Below are positions 48,241 to 62,589 of a stretch of 64,000 nt of DNA, piece after piece. The notes under the pieces were generated by a model, which saw nothing but the letters and a program-made list of their open reading frames with translations, was not told the DNA's origin and ran no database searches. How positions within the stretch are numbered: the first letter of the stretch is position 1; the number at the start of each line of letters is the position of its first letter. The position numbers were made by a program, and so were the translations under genes. Origin of the DNA: Planococcus citri (Eukaryota > Arthropoda > Insecta > Hemiptera > Pseudococcidae); NCBI RefSeq assembly GCF_950023065.1, contig NC_088680.1:46054559-46118558 (forward strand), given 5' to 3'.

Positions 48241-49590
48241 AAAAGGCCAGAAAATTTTCAAAAATTTTCCAAAAATTGAAAAAAATGAACACACGGAATG
48301 AATTTTTTTTGCCCAAAAATGTTTCTGCCAGTAGAGCTATCATACTTGTAAGTAGCTCTATTTTCTAAATCATAATTATGTGCTTTAAAAAAAGCACGAA
48401 ATGTGTTCTAAAAAAAATCATTATAATTCATGATGAAAGGTGAAACAATCCGTGAAAAAATTTTGAGCAGATGCAAAAATACTCGATGTTGCATAAAAAA
48501 TTGGAAAATTTGTTTGAAATCAGTGGAAAATATCATGAAAGTTACTCAACATTGCATGAAGTTCAAGTGTATTGATAAAAATTTGTTGAAAGTGTTTCAA
48601 AAAGGAATTTTGATGAAGCATATGAAATCTTCTTCTCTCCTCCGTTAAAAGACATTAAAATCTTCAAAATTGACGAAAAACTTGAAAAAATGAAAAATTT
48701 TCAAATTTAAAGTAGTGAAAGTTGCTGAAATCACGAAAATTGATGCAGGCATGTGATGTTTTTTTCTTTTTTCAAAATTAGCCAAGTAAACTTTGAATAA
48801 TTTGTGAGAAATTTCGATTTTCAAGACTTTCTTCAAAAAGTTCTATTTGATCAAAAAAATGACTAGGTACCTATACCTACTTTGTATTAAAAAATTTGTT
48901 TTGTATGGGTAACTTATGCTGTAATTTTCGCAATCAAAACAAGAGCTTTTCAATCTCTTCAGCTGTCTGGTGCTGCCTTTAAGCTCGATAGGTATATAGA
49001 AATCTTCCCCCTCCCCCCCGACCTTATATCAATATTATGTTGTTTGATCTGCGAAAGCTCCGATCTAAATTTTTGTTTACTGCGAGTGAGTAAATAGATA
49101 ATTAAGTAGGTACGTATAGATAGATATACCTACTTCAGAGCAACTTAGTCTGCGAAGACCTTCCTTTCCAGCTTACGTTAGAAGCACTTTTCTTTTATTT
49201 GTTGTTTGATTTCTTACGTACGTCCATAAAATACACATCCTCATTAATCGATGATACAATTTTTAAAGTATGATTTCGTCATCGTTTTAATCGTTCACGA
49301 ATACTACGTATGGTATCCTAACGTAAGTGTAAGTTCAAACAATAATTAAATTTCGGTACTGCACCATACCATACGTCAATAGGTACCCAATACCTCTCTG
49401 TACCTATTCACCTCTTTGTAAATACCATATGAAACAGACAGCACACACCTGCGTTAAATAACAATCGCTTGAAGGTTAAATCGAAAAACTAGAACAATTT
49501 TCATATCATCGCATTCGAAACCGTGCTACTGGTATATTCGACTTCGCAGTGTATTATATTTTTTTCGAAATAAAAAATACTAAAATTCCA

Positions 49591-49695
49591 ATGGAAAGCA
49601 CGAGCATTGCAACGTGTTTAATCGTATTATATTTTATAGTTTATTATTTGACTATGCTGTTCACCATTATGTCCTGGGATTATAAACGGTTCAAG
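49591..49695 (+). CDS. Candidate exon or small ORF for a single-pass membrane peptide
   Basis: ATG at 49591 opens 35 codons, MESTSIATCLIVLYFIVYYL...SWDYKRFK, ending exactly at a donor, GTAAGC (49696). Residues about 6-28 form one strongly hydrophobic segment followed by basic YKRFK, as in a signal anchor or small membrane peptide. If unspliced, the frame stops eight codons later (43 residues). The context of the ATG is poor (C at -3). Not recognised by family. AT-rich DNA readily encodes hydrophobic stretches, so chance is the main alternative. Confidence 0.22.
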
Positions 49696-49999
49696 GTAAG
49701 CTTAATTAAAACGAAATTTTAAACCAGTTCGAAACGTTTAGGTGGTATTATGTAAAATTGGGAGGGGGAGAGAGTGAGCATATCCAAAGGGTTGAGAATA
49801 TACATAACAGATTGAAGAATTCATTAAACTCGTATACTATACAGAATCAGTCAAGTTGTCAGTAAAGGATTACTTTGACGTTGGCGTTCAAACAGGCGAA
49901 ACAATGGAACCCTTTTGGTAGATATACATAAAGGAGAGGGCTGGATGAGTGTATAGTTAATTAAATTTAAAACTAGTTTTGTTGCTATACGATGATGCA

Positions 50000-51560
50000 G
50001 TATCTTGTACAAGGGTTAGAAGAGTATGGTGTTGATTTTTCTGCAATGGCCGTTTTTCGATGGTAGAAAATTTTCATATACGAATCAATTATTATTTTAG
50101 ATGGCGTTGTATCGAAACGTGGCAAGATTTATACGAAAATGAAAATATAGGTAGGTACACGTATACTAGAAAGGAAGAAGAAGGACGACTCGACAGCACG
50201 TATTGTGAAAATAAATGTCACATTCGAAAGGACGTTTTGCGAATGGTTGTCGTGTGCTAGGGAAGTGTTGGGTGTGAGGCCTCTCGCGCTATGAATATTG
50301 AAGCAATGAATCTTTGGCTTTTGCGGTGAAACGTTAAACCTTTTACTTAAACGTATTTTAAGTTTCACGCGTCTACTACGCGCCTCTGTTCGCCAAAAGG
50401 GAAAAGCGTGTCGGAAAAACGGTACCGGCAGCCAAGTATTTTCACCATGCTATAGCATATACATAACACAACCAAAGAGTCAGGGAGGTATAAGAAGGGA
50501 GGTTACACCGTTCGTCGCCCGTTCATCGTAGCCGTTGGCAACATTGATTTATACGAAATTGAGGAGGTGTAGAGGAAAAATGACTTTTCCATATCTATAC
50601 GAGTTTTCCCTCCGAATGGCAGCACTGTGTTGGAAAAGTTTCGTTCTATTATAACCTCATCCTCGTCTAGCAGGATAAGTTTTTCGAAAACTTTATCCTC
50701 GTCGCACTTAGCCAGCCAGCGAGTTCATCAAAACGAGTTAGCTCTCAGCTCTCTTGATGTGGAAGTGATAAAGGGCCGCTTCATAAATTTCGCTTTTCAC
50801 TTTTGCCGTTTCGTTGAGCTTATCCTGCCGTATTCTGTCGTTGCTATATATTTTTTTCTATATTCGTTCTCGACTCTCTTTCTCTATCCAGCCAACACTG
50901 TAGAGCTGTATTCGTCGCTCACCTTTTTTTTTTTTTTTTTTCGCTATTTCTTTATGTACATTCGCAGCAGCAGTAGTATCCCTATCGGTTAATCTTTTAC
51001 ATACTTTTTCATTTTTATTCTAGTGATATTCTCTATATACCTATACATGGATGATTTCCTGTGTTTGTTTTCAGCGTTGGCTCGTTTTAACGCCGAGTTT
51101 GCGAAAATACACCCCACCTAATACATTTTTTCTCAACTTGTACCTACCTACAGTTACCTATCTGCAATACGACGAGTTAAATTAAAAAATTAATCGGCTT
51201 TGCTACACCGCACCGCAGATTATAACGTCGAGTTGGCCTGGCTATTTCATTTAGCCTGCTGAAATGCTGAATTGCCTACTTTTGTTTTCATACTTTTTGT
51301 GCAGATTTGAAAATATCGAAAAATGTTTCTCATTTTTACTGGAATTTCTTCTACCTTATTCCTGCCTACTTTTTCCTCTTCTGTGTTCATATTGCATACA
51401 ATTTTTCTAACATCTACAGTGTACACCTACAACGAACGTAGCTGATGATAGAAAAATCTCTATAGAATATATTTACGTATCTATCATTTGCGAATAAGTA
51501 TGCGTCAGCGTCAAGGGAAATTGCATCTTTCACAAACGGAAATTAAAAAATTTTTCGCAT
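50000..51560. other. Unique, less AT-rich intergenic island
   Basis: Includes GCGTGTCGGAAAAACGGTAC near 50406 and GAATGGCAGCACTGTG near 50614, a promoter or insulator-like word. The 121-codon frame at 50627-50992 ends in low-complexity T-rich code and has no known domain. Regulatory DNA of the cluster is possible. Confidence 0.25.
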
Positions 51561-52139
51561 CGTTTATCCCATACTAACTGCAAGATGTTGAAGCTGGTTG
51601 TGTAATACATTATTTTGCGCTGTTTCCAATCCAAAGCATATGCTAATAAATCTTTCTGAAACTAGCCAAACAGTATAGTGAATTGAACGAACAGTGACAA
51701 GAGAAAAGGAAAGACTATACGATGAAAAATGACCGTAAGTTTTTTCTTGGGAGAAAAAAAGCGAGGTTTTCAAATCGTGTATATGTTTTTGATTTGGAGA
51801 AGAAAATATAGACATTTTAATAGGAAATTGTTTCACGAACTTGCAATTTCTTGTTAAAAATGTCAAACTTTTTGAAGGCTGAAATGTTAGAAGTGGTTGA
51901 ACTGAAAGAAAATCTTTTTGTGGTTTCGAAGAAAATGGGCAGAAGATTGGAAATTAGTTATTGAAATTTAAAAAGCTCGAAATCGAATTTTCAGGATGAA
52001 CGGATAATTTTTTCGAAACTTTTTATAGAAGCAAAGGGATTCAAATTAAGTGTTTTCTTCAACTTTTGCAAAAATTGGATTCGCAGAAACCAGAAAATCA
52101 CAGACTTTTGTTCATTTTACAAGAAATCCAAACATTTGC

Positions 52140-52760
52140 ACGAAAATGATTTTTAAGCAATTTTGAAGAATTCTGAGCACAAAATCGAACTACTGTAGAA
52201 TTTTTGGAATTTTTAGAAAAAATTATAAGTGTTGTGCGACTCATCAAAATTAATAAATCCAAATACCTACCTATTCCAATCTACAATGATTTTCAAGCAA
52301 TTTTGAAGAATTTTAAGGCCAATAAAATTGGATCATGATTTTTGAAATTTTAGAAAAAGTTGTCACGTGACTTCTCAAAATAGACTAAAATCTCAGGTGA
52401 AATTTAAATATTTTGACGAAAATAATTTTTGAGAAATTTTGAAGAATTTTGAGGTCAATAATGTGGTCATGATTTTCGACATTTTTGAAAAACATCGTCA
52501 AGTGACCTATCAAAATGGGTTAAAATTTCACAAAAAAATTAAATATTTCAACAAAAATCATTTTCGAGCAATTTTGAAGAATTTTAAGCTCAAAACTGAA
52601 AAGATTTTGGAAACAGTTAAAAATGTTATGGGTTGAAATCTTACGAGAAATTCAAATATTTCATAGAAAGCTATTTTTGAGCTATTTTGAAGAATTCTGT
52701 GCTCAAAATTGAAGTAGGATTTTTGAAAAAAGTTGAAAGTGTCATGCGATTGGTCAAACT
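52140..52760 (+). repeat. Degenerate tandem array, about five copies of a 115-140 bp unit
   Basis: The anchor AATTTTGAAGAATT recurs at about 52159, 52299, 52435, 52570 and 52684. Between anchors, blocks like GAAAAAGTTGTCACGTGACT and TCAAAATGGGTTAAAATTTC recur with drift. Confidence 0.75.
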
Positions 52761-54000
52761 TCAAATTGGTAAAAATTGGCTCATCACGTGATCTCATTTT
52801 CATTTTTTTTTTTCAAAATTGAAGACCTGAAGGGGTAGGAGAAGGGTCTTGTATAGAAAATAATGGATAAGTATTCGAACTCTGAAAGGAATCTCTTGAT
52901 CTCTCAATCAGCGATTTTGCTCAAATTTTCAGTATGGTCCAAAGGGGCTCATAGAGTTTCTCATAAGAATGAAAAAATTTCAGTTATCCAGTGGAAAACT
53001 TGAGAGTCTTAAGTACAGAGGTTTGAATTTTTCAAAATAGGTATGTTCTCAACAAATTTTATAAATTTCTTCTGAAGGAAGCTTTTTTCTACAAATTATT
53101 TTTTTTCATAGAGAATTAATTTTTTTGGACTTTGAATTTCAATTTATCTCGTGAAGGGGAGAGTAGATGCCCAATCAAACATTTTGAAATTTTAATGCCC
53201 AAAAATTGGTGTCCAAAAATTACTCATATTGAAAGAGAAGGAACTTCAAAACGTCATGAATGTTGGAATACCACCAAAATAGAAACTTTCTAAAGTTTGT
53301 AGCTGCTCAATGGTCCATTTTGGAATTTGAATCTTTTTAGAAAATTTGGGGCCATGTTCTCGCAAAGAGACTGGAAACGTTCTAGCACATAGGATAATAT
53401 AACAATTTTTCGAATTTTACCCATCTTTTTGAAAAATTCGCCCCCTCCCCCATAACATTTCATTTTGAGTACATTCATCAAAATGTGCTTAAAATGCCAA
53501 CAGTCGTTGACAAACATATGAAAAGAAACGCCATTTTCAAATAATTTTTTGATCATTTTGTGACATTTTTGTACCACTTTGAAAAATGTTGTGCTCAGTG
53601 GGGCTCTCAATTTTTTTTAGAGATAATTGAAATTTTCAGTGAGCTGCATGCTCCACTGACAAAATGAGTGAAATATGCTGACTCAGTTCAATGCCTCCAA
53701 ATTAATTACAATCCAAATGTGGCTCTACACTTTCGAAAGTTTTTTGAATTTGGATCAAAATTGAGTGCTTTTTGTTCGTTAAAAAGTTAAGATAATGAAG
53801 GAGATCTTCGAATAATTTTTTCAAATTTTTAGATGGTAACTTCCAGCATTTGCATTCATTAAGGGAAATTGAAAGTTTAGTTAGCTTTCATCGTGAGAGT
53901 AAAATTTTGAGATTTTGGAATCTTAATCACTGGTTTTGAATCACCTGACTAGGAAAATTATGTGTTCTAAATTCAGCATTTCTTGAGATATGAGCTTTCA
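52761..54000. other. AT-rich intergenic DNA
   Basis: No gene, RNA or strong repeat was recognised. Confidence 0.45.
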
Positions 54001-54219
54001 AAATTATGCAATTCCCGCAAAGACAATCCCAAATACGACGAAAAATGAGAAACCCTTACTCCGACCCCCCTCGAGATTATAGACGTTTACTGTGGGGGTT
54101 ATTTAACTATAAGACCATATGTATAATGAGAAAACTTATAGGAAAAATTTATTGCCAAACCGAGGAGGGCCGGTCTTCAGACATCCTGGAAGTGGGAGTC
54201 TGCTCCATTTAAAAAATTC

Positions 54220-56080
54220 TCAGCGTTGGTATCCTTTGCAATGGTTCTTTTTGTTTTAACGACTCTTTGGCAAAAAACTCTCACGACAATAATAGCAATT
54301 AACCACCACGTGATAGGATATATTGAAAAATGAAAAGAAAACGAACATGTGTTGTGGATCTGGAAAGTTTTCTTCAGCTGTGAATAAAACCAATGTCTTA
54401 TTTGTTTGAATTACTTATCATGCGGTTATAAAATCTGTATAGTCTATGCTATGCTTCGTTTGCCAAAAGTCGGATTTTGTGTTAATTCGTGGCGATGTGT
54501 TCTTTGGTTTTTCACTCGGAACTCGTGATATGTGTGAAGCTTCAAACCGATAGCTGCCAGTTCCATCGATCATCGTTTAAGTATCGTAGAATTTGATTTT
54601 CAATCATGCTTGTTTGTGACTGTTGAATCTACTAATTTTTGGTGTGAAAGAATTCTATACAGCAATTTCAAGAATATGAGACCTGCTTCAAAGGAAACTT
54701 TTTTTCACTACAAATCTTGGGAACCCATCTTGTTCAATTTTTTTTTTTTTAATATTGGCGTTCGTTAAGTATCAGAAAATTCTTCAATTTCTGTGTTTTT
54801 CAACACAGTGTCAGAATAACATTTACCTAGTCAAATAGATTTTTAAAGAATAATTTGGATCTAGTTTGATTTTTCTTACTTTTGGAATTGTTTCATTTTT
54901 TTTTTAAATTACCTAACAGAAAATGTATTAATTTTTTGGCATTTCAGGTGAAATATCGATATTTTCTACTAATTTTTAAATTTTTTTCTCAAATTTCGAC
55001 CTCCCGTCAACTAATTTGCAAATTTTGATTTTTATCTGTTCATTTCATCAGTTTTGAGAATAATTCAGACATGCTAGAATTCCCAGGCTGGTACAAAACA
55101 CCCCTACGATTTACATTTTCCACCCTCATTTTGTACATATCTATAGTCCCTATATCAACTCTGCAGAAGCCTTACCATCCACATCTCTACATACTCGGGC
55201 TCAATCACGATGACGTAATCGAGTTCTCTCTCCGAGTAACACGTGTGTATTTTCTAACCACTCGTATAGGAATCGTACTTTTATCATAATCAATACTTTG
55301 CTCGTACAGAACAAGATTATAAAGTCTGCCCATTAATGGCCTTCGCCTTTATCAGTATACACTTTTTCATGTATACCTATCTCTAGATACATAATATTAG
55401 ATACAATAACCTATGCGAAGAAAATTATTTTCACGCACTGTGAGTTCAAATTGTACGTACTCAGCATCAATGAGAACATATCCTTAATTAGACTTGAACA
55501 TAGGCGTTGAAAAAATTACGCTTATGAAAAAACAAACATGTTACGATCGGAGATAACACAAAATATTGCGTGGTAGTTAAGTACTTTACATGTATCTCAT
55601 CTCGCTGCTTTTTTTCCCCACACTCTGATTCGACGTTATTTTGAATAAACTAAAATTACCTAGGTAGATATTATGCTTACGAGTTGCAACAAAATACAGT
55701 CTTTCGTGTGTTTAATTATGCTGTAGAAAAATAATTACTGTGGGTTAATTGGTCAAGTTGGTTGAAAAATAAATGTGGATTTTTACTTAAAATATTCGTT
55801 GAAAGTCTCTGAGAGGGTGAGGAGGTTCAAATTTTGTTTAAAAAATAATTAAGCACGATTTTCATTCAATAATAAATTCGAAAACTTACCTAAAATGTGA
55901 CGTAGTGATTAATACATAATTTATAAAACTTGTGATTGATAAAATAGAAAAATAAATTTGAATGAAATTATTTCAATTATTGAACCTAACTGAACAATTT
56001 CGATTTTTTTTAAATATACAGGGCTCCAGCGTATCAAATTTTTTCAATTTAAATTAAATTAAGTACATAGGTAAGATAGT
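54220..56080. other. AT-rich intergenic DNA
   Basis: Only short chance frames; no recognisable element. Confidence 0.45.
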
Positions 56081-56084
56081 AAGC

Positions 56085-56225
56085 AGAAATTTGGTTTAAA
56101 GCCCTATTTTCAACCTGCCAAATCAAACAAGATTTTTTGAAAGCTAGAAAATCCAAAACTCGTTAAAATGCACAATTTTCAAGAAATCTGGAAACCATCA
56201 TTAATTGAGTGGCTTCACGGAAAAA
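56085..56225. repeat. Degenerate dispersed repeat copies
   Basis: AATTTGGTTTAAAGCCCTAT, TTTTCAACCTGCCAAATC and, inverted, TGGAAACCATCATTAATTGA fit the dispersed family. Confidence 0.3.
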
Positions 56226-56229
56226 GGGC

Positions 56230-59030
56230 CTTAGTCAATTTTTTTCAATGATTTTTACAAGTTCAAAACTGAATATGGTGGAATTAATAAAAAAAAATAA
56301 TTTTAAATACCTACATTCAGAATTGTAAATATCAGAAAAACAAAAAAAATTGACCAAGGCCCCTTTTCCATGGAACCCCTTAATTGGCCCCTGACGTTGA
56401 AAATAGAATTTGAACTAATAATGTCTGCTTTCTGTCACAACTTTATCAATTTTTTTTCATTTTTTTCAAATTCCTGTGATACTAAAAAATGACATTTTCT
56501 CCTGAAATTTTAACTGGAGTTGCATTTTTGTACCTAATAATGATCTTCTGATTTTTCTCATTTGTGAGAAAATTCTCATCATTCTCTCCCTCATCAAATT
56601 AAATCTTTTTAGTAGATCATTGTTTGGAACTAGAGCTGAATTTCAATTTTCAAACGTTTGTTTGTTTATCCTCTTGTGTTAGTAATTCATTCTCCTTTTC
56701 TTTTTCATGGCTCATTAAGAGAGAATTCCTCATCTCGTCAACTTTGAAAATAAAAAAAATAAATTAAAAAAACACGAAACTAAATAAGACAAAAAATTAG
56801 AAATCTTAAACAAAAAGATCTCAAAGAGTAAAAAAAAAATCGAAAAAAATATCTTGTATAAATGCCTAATCTTCTAAACAGTTATCTACTCTAATCCAAA
56901 GCAAAACAAAACTGAACGAAAGCAAAAAAAAATCAATGCAAAAGACGAAATCTCTCCACAGGTGCAGTTGTCACCATGTAACGGTTTCACCCAACATGTA
57001 ATTTCTATTCGTACTCGTTAATCTCACCCCATAACTAATTCACACCCCGAATTGTATATAAAACCTTATACATGTAGAAAGCACACGTTCAACGACACGA
57101 AATTCCGTACGGACTCGCAGAATACCATCATTGTTAATGTTACCCTCGATGAATTTATGAATCACTGTATGAAGAAGTGAAATCAATCCAATGTGTACAC
57201 ATACAATACCTACCAAGTAGCTACAATATAGCTATAGATACAGCAAAAGGCAAAAACCATATCGTCGAGAGCAAATAGGTATCAGGTATCACGTATAGGA
57301 TAAAATTTACAGGTCAACGAAAATGTAAAAAGTACACAAATTTTTCCTGTTTTGGTGCGGATTACACGCGATAGAAATAGGTGTACGGTTATAGCGCGAA
57401 CAAGAATGTCGCAAAGTATTGATTTATGGCGCAACCAAGTTTTTCCCTCCTCCCATAAGCCCATTCTAGTTGGCTGCCTTTACTCTCTATGGTGGTTTGT
57501 GAAAAACAGCAGCATTTATGGTAATGGAAAAGCAACTGTTATGACTAATTTATAAAACATGTTGAAATGATGAAAAAAAGCAAATGTTTTCTCATTACCG
57601 AGAATTATTACACTGCGCAGACGATGAAAGATAAAAATCACGCGGTTATAGCGAAAATTGAAAATATACAATAAAAAATCAACTCTATTTTATACCATAA
57701 ATTACCTCGCGACTAAAGTGTTATGTAATTTTAAATACGTTACGGATGGTACTATTTTTTTTTCGCTTTCGCTATATACACGTTGCGAATACAGTTTTAG
57801 TGCCTTTTAATGGCCTAGTGTCGTCGAGATTACAAGAAGGGTCTTTTCGTTGGTACATAGTTGGTATTCAAAACGTGGTTAGCATTTTTTTGCGCTCTCT
57901 ATCTCTCTCTATCGCGTTTTCGTTTTTGGTCTGGTCGTCGTTGTTGTTGTTGTTGTTGTTGCAGACAATACTATGTAGATATCTAGACCCCTCCATCCGT
58001 CTCATCTTGCTATATTGAATTTATGGTCGAATATTTTTCAATTTTTTGTACTCGTATTGTCTTTTTTTTTAACTCTTTGAATGAAACGTCATCCGGAGCA
58101 TAGATTGTTTTTTTTCATCTGTAGGTACTGGTGTAGAAGTTTGATTCTAGCAGGGGTCCATGTATGGTTGGAACAAGTGGAGTAAATGTTTACCTCTGTT
58201 GAGATTTCGATTATTCATAAGCAACCTCTCAATTAATGTATTCTATCTTAATCTTTTATCGCTGCTTTTGGATGATCAAAAGTCAACCTTTCAAGATGAT
58301 GAATTTAGAAGATATTTTTTACCCTCAATACCTCCCTACCTGTGCATACATATTTGGATTTTTTGAAAGGGTGTTTACCTTCATCATTTTTTTATGCTTT
58401 CGCGAAAACCATTTTTGAGTAAAATTTGATGACTTGAGCAAATCATTAAGGTTAAGTATCTACTCATATCTACTTGAAAAAAAAATAATATGGACCTGAA
58501 AGAGATCAACAAAGCAATGACTCTGTATTTTTCACTAAATTACCATGGTTAATTTCCTTTTAAAAATTAAAAAAAAAATGAAAGATGTCTTGACTGAGAA
58601 AGAACAACTTTTGGGCTTTGAGTTAGGTACACATAATAAGAAAAACACAGAACACGTCAAATGCTCTTTTTTAAAGGATTACTTACTACGATGACTTTTT
58701 TCCGCTTAAAATGAATATCGCACATACATGATAGAAAATAACTCGATCTTTTCGTAAGATCCTTAGAATAAAATAAACCATTTGAGCTGGATATTGAGTT
58801 ACAACACCTAATTCAAAACACCTTCCTCTTGCAATCGACAAAGCATCATTTTTCTTCAATTTTTGTACAACATATCAACTTCTTGGTACCTAGATATTTG
58901 TTGTTTTAGTTTAGTTTATGAACTGATACATATTTCTGAAGTTGAGTGACCACTTCCAGTAGCGTAATAGAGTTTCACACTGTATGACGACCTCTACTAT
59001 TATATGACAATGGAAAACCAAATAATTTAC
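56230..59030. other. Intergenic DNA with a GTT microsatellite
   Basis: A short perfect (GTT)n tract of about eight units lies near 57937-57961. CTCTCTATCTCTCTCTATC (about 57894) is a GAGA-type pyrimidine tract just before it. No gene was recognised. Confidence 0.5.
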
Positions 59031-59035
59031 ATTCT

Positions 59036-60428
59036 GGGTCATTCCACGTCAATTGGACCAAAAAGTGGTAGGTGTGTTCGGCGATTTTTTTGAAATTTTT
59101 CCTGTGGAAAGACCTTCCGAAGGGATGACCAATGGCGCAAATCGCAGCCCTCTAGCCCATTTTTAACGGCAGCCAGGGGGTGTCAAAGTTTTCAGTGAAC
59201 CTAAAATATCATCCATTTCAGCAGTGGATTGCTCGATAACCGCGATACCTACCAAAATGGAACTTTTTCCCATAGTTAGAGGTTTTGAAAGGCTTTTTGG
59301 GGATATCATAAAAATCAGTGTTGCCACTTTTTTTCGTACAAAAAATTAGCTCAAAAAGTTTCAAAACGTAGATTTCATATCGTTCCGACTCTCAAAAATT
59401 CTGAAAAAAATATATTGTGGACAACTGTTCATGCTGAACAACATATTAAAAAATTGGGATGGTAACTTGTAACAAAGTCGATTTTAAAAAATTTAAACTT
59501 TGCGAAAAAATGTGATTTTTTGATCTAAAACATGAAAAAAGTTTTGATTGGTAAAGTTGACCTATTTGACCCCTATTTTTACGTATCTGTTGAAAAAGTT
59601 GAGAAAACCCCTTTCACTCAATAAAATAAAGTCATCACAAAAAAATCAAAATTCAAAAAAATTCAATTTTCAATTTCAAACATCAAAAACAGTTTAAATT
59701 TATTTAGTTGTCTTGTTTTGACCACTTTCTGACGTATTTCATGAAAAAGTTGATAAAAATCTCACTTACAGCAAAAAAAAATGAAATTTGCTTTTTTTTG
59801 AATTTTTTTGAATTTTGATTTTTTTGTGATGAGTTAATTTCACCGAGTGAAGGGGTTTTTTCAACTTTTTCAACAGATATGTAAAAATAAGGGTCAAATA
59901 GGTCAACTTTACCAATCAAAACTTTCTTTCATGTTTTAAATCGAAAAATCGCATTTTTTCGCAAAGTTTAAATTTTTTAAAATCGACTTTATTACAAGTT
60001 ACCATCTCAATTTTTTGATATGTTGTTCAGCATGAACAGTTGTCCATAATATATTTTTTTCAGAATTTTTGAAAGTCGGAACGATATGAAACCTACGTTT
60101 TGAAACTTTTTGAGCTAATTTTTTGTACGAAAAAAAGTGGCAACACTGATTTTTATGATATCCCCAAAAAGCCTTTCAAAACCTCTAACTATGGGAAAAA
60201 GTTCCATTTTGGTAGGTATCGCGGTTATCGAGCAATCCACTGCTGAAATGGATGATATTTTAGGTTCACTGAAAACTTTGACACCCCCTGGCTGCCGTTA
60301 AAAATGGGCTAGAGGGCTGCGATTTGCGCCATTGGTCATCCCTTCGGAAGGTCTTTCCACAGGAAAAATTTCAAAAAAATCGCCGAACCCACCTACCACT
60401 TCTTGGTCCAATTGACGTGGAATGACCC
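59036..60428. mobile_element. Foldback/MITE-like element, 1.4 kb palindrome with TTCT duplication
   Basis: The element begins GGGTCATTCCACGTCAATTG and ends with its inverse, and TTCT flanks it on both sides (59032-59035 and 60429-60432), a 4 bp target duplication. Each arm is about 620 bp and the arms are almost identical in inverted order (for example GGTAGGTATCGCGGTTATCG at 60211 mirrors 59236-59255). A few point differences exist, such as near the outer GTGTTCGGCG. The unpaired centre is about 59660-59800. No transposase is encoded, so it is non-autonomous. The superfamily is not assigned. Confidence 0.85.
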
Positions 60429-60432
60429 TTCT

Positions 60433-62580
60433 AGGATAACGTCTTCAAACCTACTCTGGCAGATAATGTACTTTGGTAGGTATTCTTTTAATAATAATTT
60501 GTTTTTTATTTTGATTATTCAATCTTGTTTAGTCTTTTTTCAGCTTTCAAACTAATAGGTATATTATTATTATTTTTCAATAACCAATTCACTTAAATTA
60601 TTCTTATATTATTTTTCAATTTTTTTACATTTAACCTTATTTTTCAATTTGAATACCTACATATTTTGTTCTCTTTTCATTTTTTAAATTTATACAGGCA
60701 GCCTAATTTTTCCAGCATTGTAAATCTTTTTTTAAAAAATTTCTTGGCCATTTTTTTTTTAACAACTTGAAGTTGCAATTTTTCAAATACGCATGGCGAT
60801 GAAGAAATGGTATCATTATTTTATCAACTTGTTTTTTTCCAATTTTTTTTTTTTTTTTTGAATATATTTTTTTTACATTTTTCAAATTTAGCTATATTTT
60901 GAAGAACTGTTTTGTTCATCAAAATTTTTTTACGTGCTATTATTACGTTGTTGAATCATTTTTCTTCAACTTTAAAAATTTCTTAAATTCAACATTCAAA
61001 TTTTTAGCCTAAAACTTTTTTTATAATGTTCAACTATTCTTCCATTAATTTTTTTAAAACTCCACGAGAACATGTTCAAGTTTTGAAAAATTAATAAAAA
61101 TGTAGGTACCACTTACCTTACTCATTTTTTCCAAATTATGGATACAATTGAGGTAAAATTGCAGAAAATTTTCCTAAAAGCTGCCAACCCCTTCACAGTA
61201 CTTTCTTAACACTTTTGAAGATTGCTTTTTGCAATGTTTTCAGAAAAATATTGAAATGAAAAGCTTTTTTGAAGTACATAATTATTATATTAATTTTTTT
61301 TTTAAAAGGTAAAGGGTAGTTCTAGGAGTTTTTTTCATGCTCAAGCAGGCATATCTGCATCTGAATACACATACATGAAATGATGAACCTCCTCCCATTT
61401 AATTTTCAATATTTTGTTTCAATTTTTTTAAAATAAAAATTGTCTTTTGATTTTGAATAATATTTTTTTCAGGTGTCAGACAGTAAAAAATGAACTTGAA
61501 AATATACGAATTGAATTGAGAAGACAATTTTATTGAGCAATTATTCCTCTCTCGCCTTTACAATTCTTTAATATAGGTACATGTGTTATTTCAAAATATC
61601 ATTGATGAAATCAAAAAATTTTAAAAAATTTTTATTTAAAACTTCAATTTCAAATGAAAAATGTAAATCACTCATAGAAAAATTCGCATTCAAGCATAAT
61701 TAATGTTTCTCGATCCTATCCTCCCCTCCCTCAACAAAAAATTCCTCTTATTTTTTATTCTTATTCAGATATGATAAAGAAAAGCTTTGGATGATGAAAA
61801 GAGAATTTTTCTGATGATGATGTAAATTAAAGGGAAATCTTTCCAGTTCAGCTTCTTTCTAAATAATAATGATTCTTTCGAATGTTGTTTGGCTAATACC
61901 ATTATAGGTCTTGATGATGAACGTTGTGAAAAAATTCCAAAAATTGAACAATTAAAATTCATCATTTCTGAAAAATGTTTTAAAATTTTGAGATAATCTG
62001 ATTTAAAAGCAATTAATCTCTTTTCTCTCGTTATTCGACTTACGAAGTTATACTCGTATTGTGCATTTTTTCATTTTCCCTTAGTTTTAAATAGACAGGT
62101 AAATTAATTAATTTTGAAATAAGATAGGTATTTAAAACATTTAAATGTTTAGATAGGTAAGTACCTATTTTGTTGGGTTTCCAAATTATTCATATTCAGA
62201 ACTACCTATCGATTCCCTCCACTTCCCCTCGTGCTATAAAAAATTTCGACACTGCCGTTCACCAAACTTCGTATTGATTTTCGTTTACTTTGCAGCACGC
62301 AATATGGCTTTAAAAAGGAAATAGGTACTACCTACACATCACTCAAGTTATTCTATAATACCAGTTTTAAAATTCTTCACCCTTTGAGTTGATGTATACA
62401 CACTTCACGACTTCATCACCGCATCGAAAGACTTTTGTATCGATTGGTAGGTAGATAGGTACTCGTATATATAGCAGTCGAAGTGAAATGCGAATGAGAA
62501 ATTTGCACCGCTCGTACATCCCCAGCCCCGGTCCACAGTTTCACACACGTTTTAAAAAATTCCATTTGAGGAAAGCGAGC
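60433..62580. other. Very AT-rich intergenic DNA
   Basis: Dominated by poly-T and poly-A-like sequence. No gene or ordered repeat was recognised. Confidence 0.5.
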
Positions 62581-62589
62581 TTATATTAG

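Noticed and set aside
54006..54212. Coding-like 68-codon frame (MQFPQRQSQIRRK...)
   Set aside because: No recognisable family, no flanking repeats or splice sites; possible eroded element but nothing to support it.
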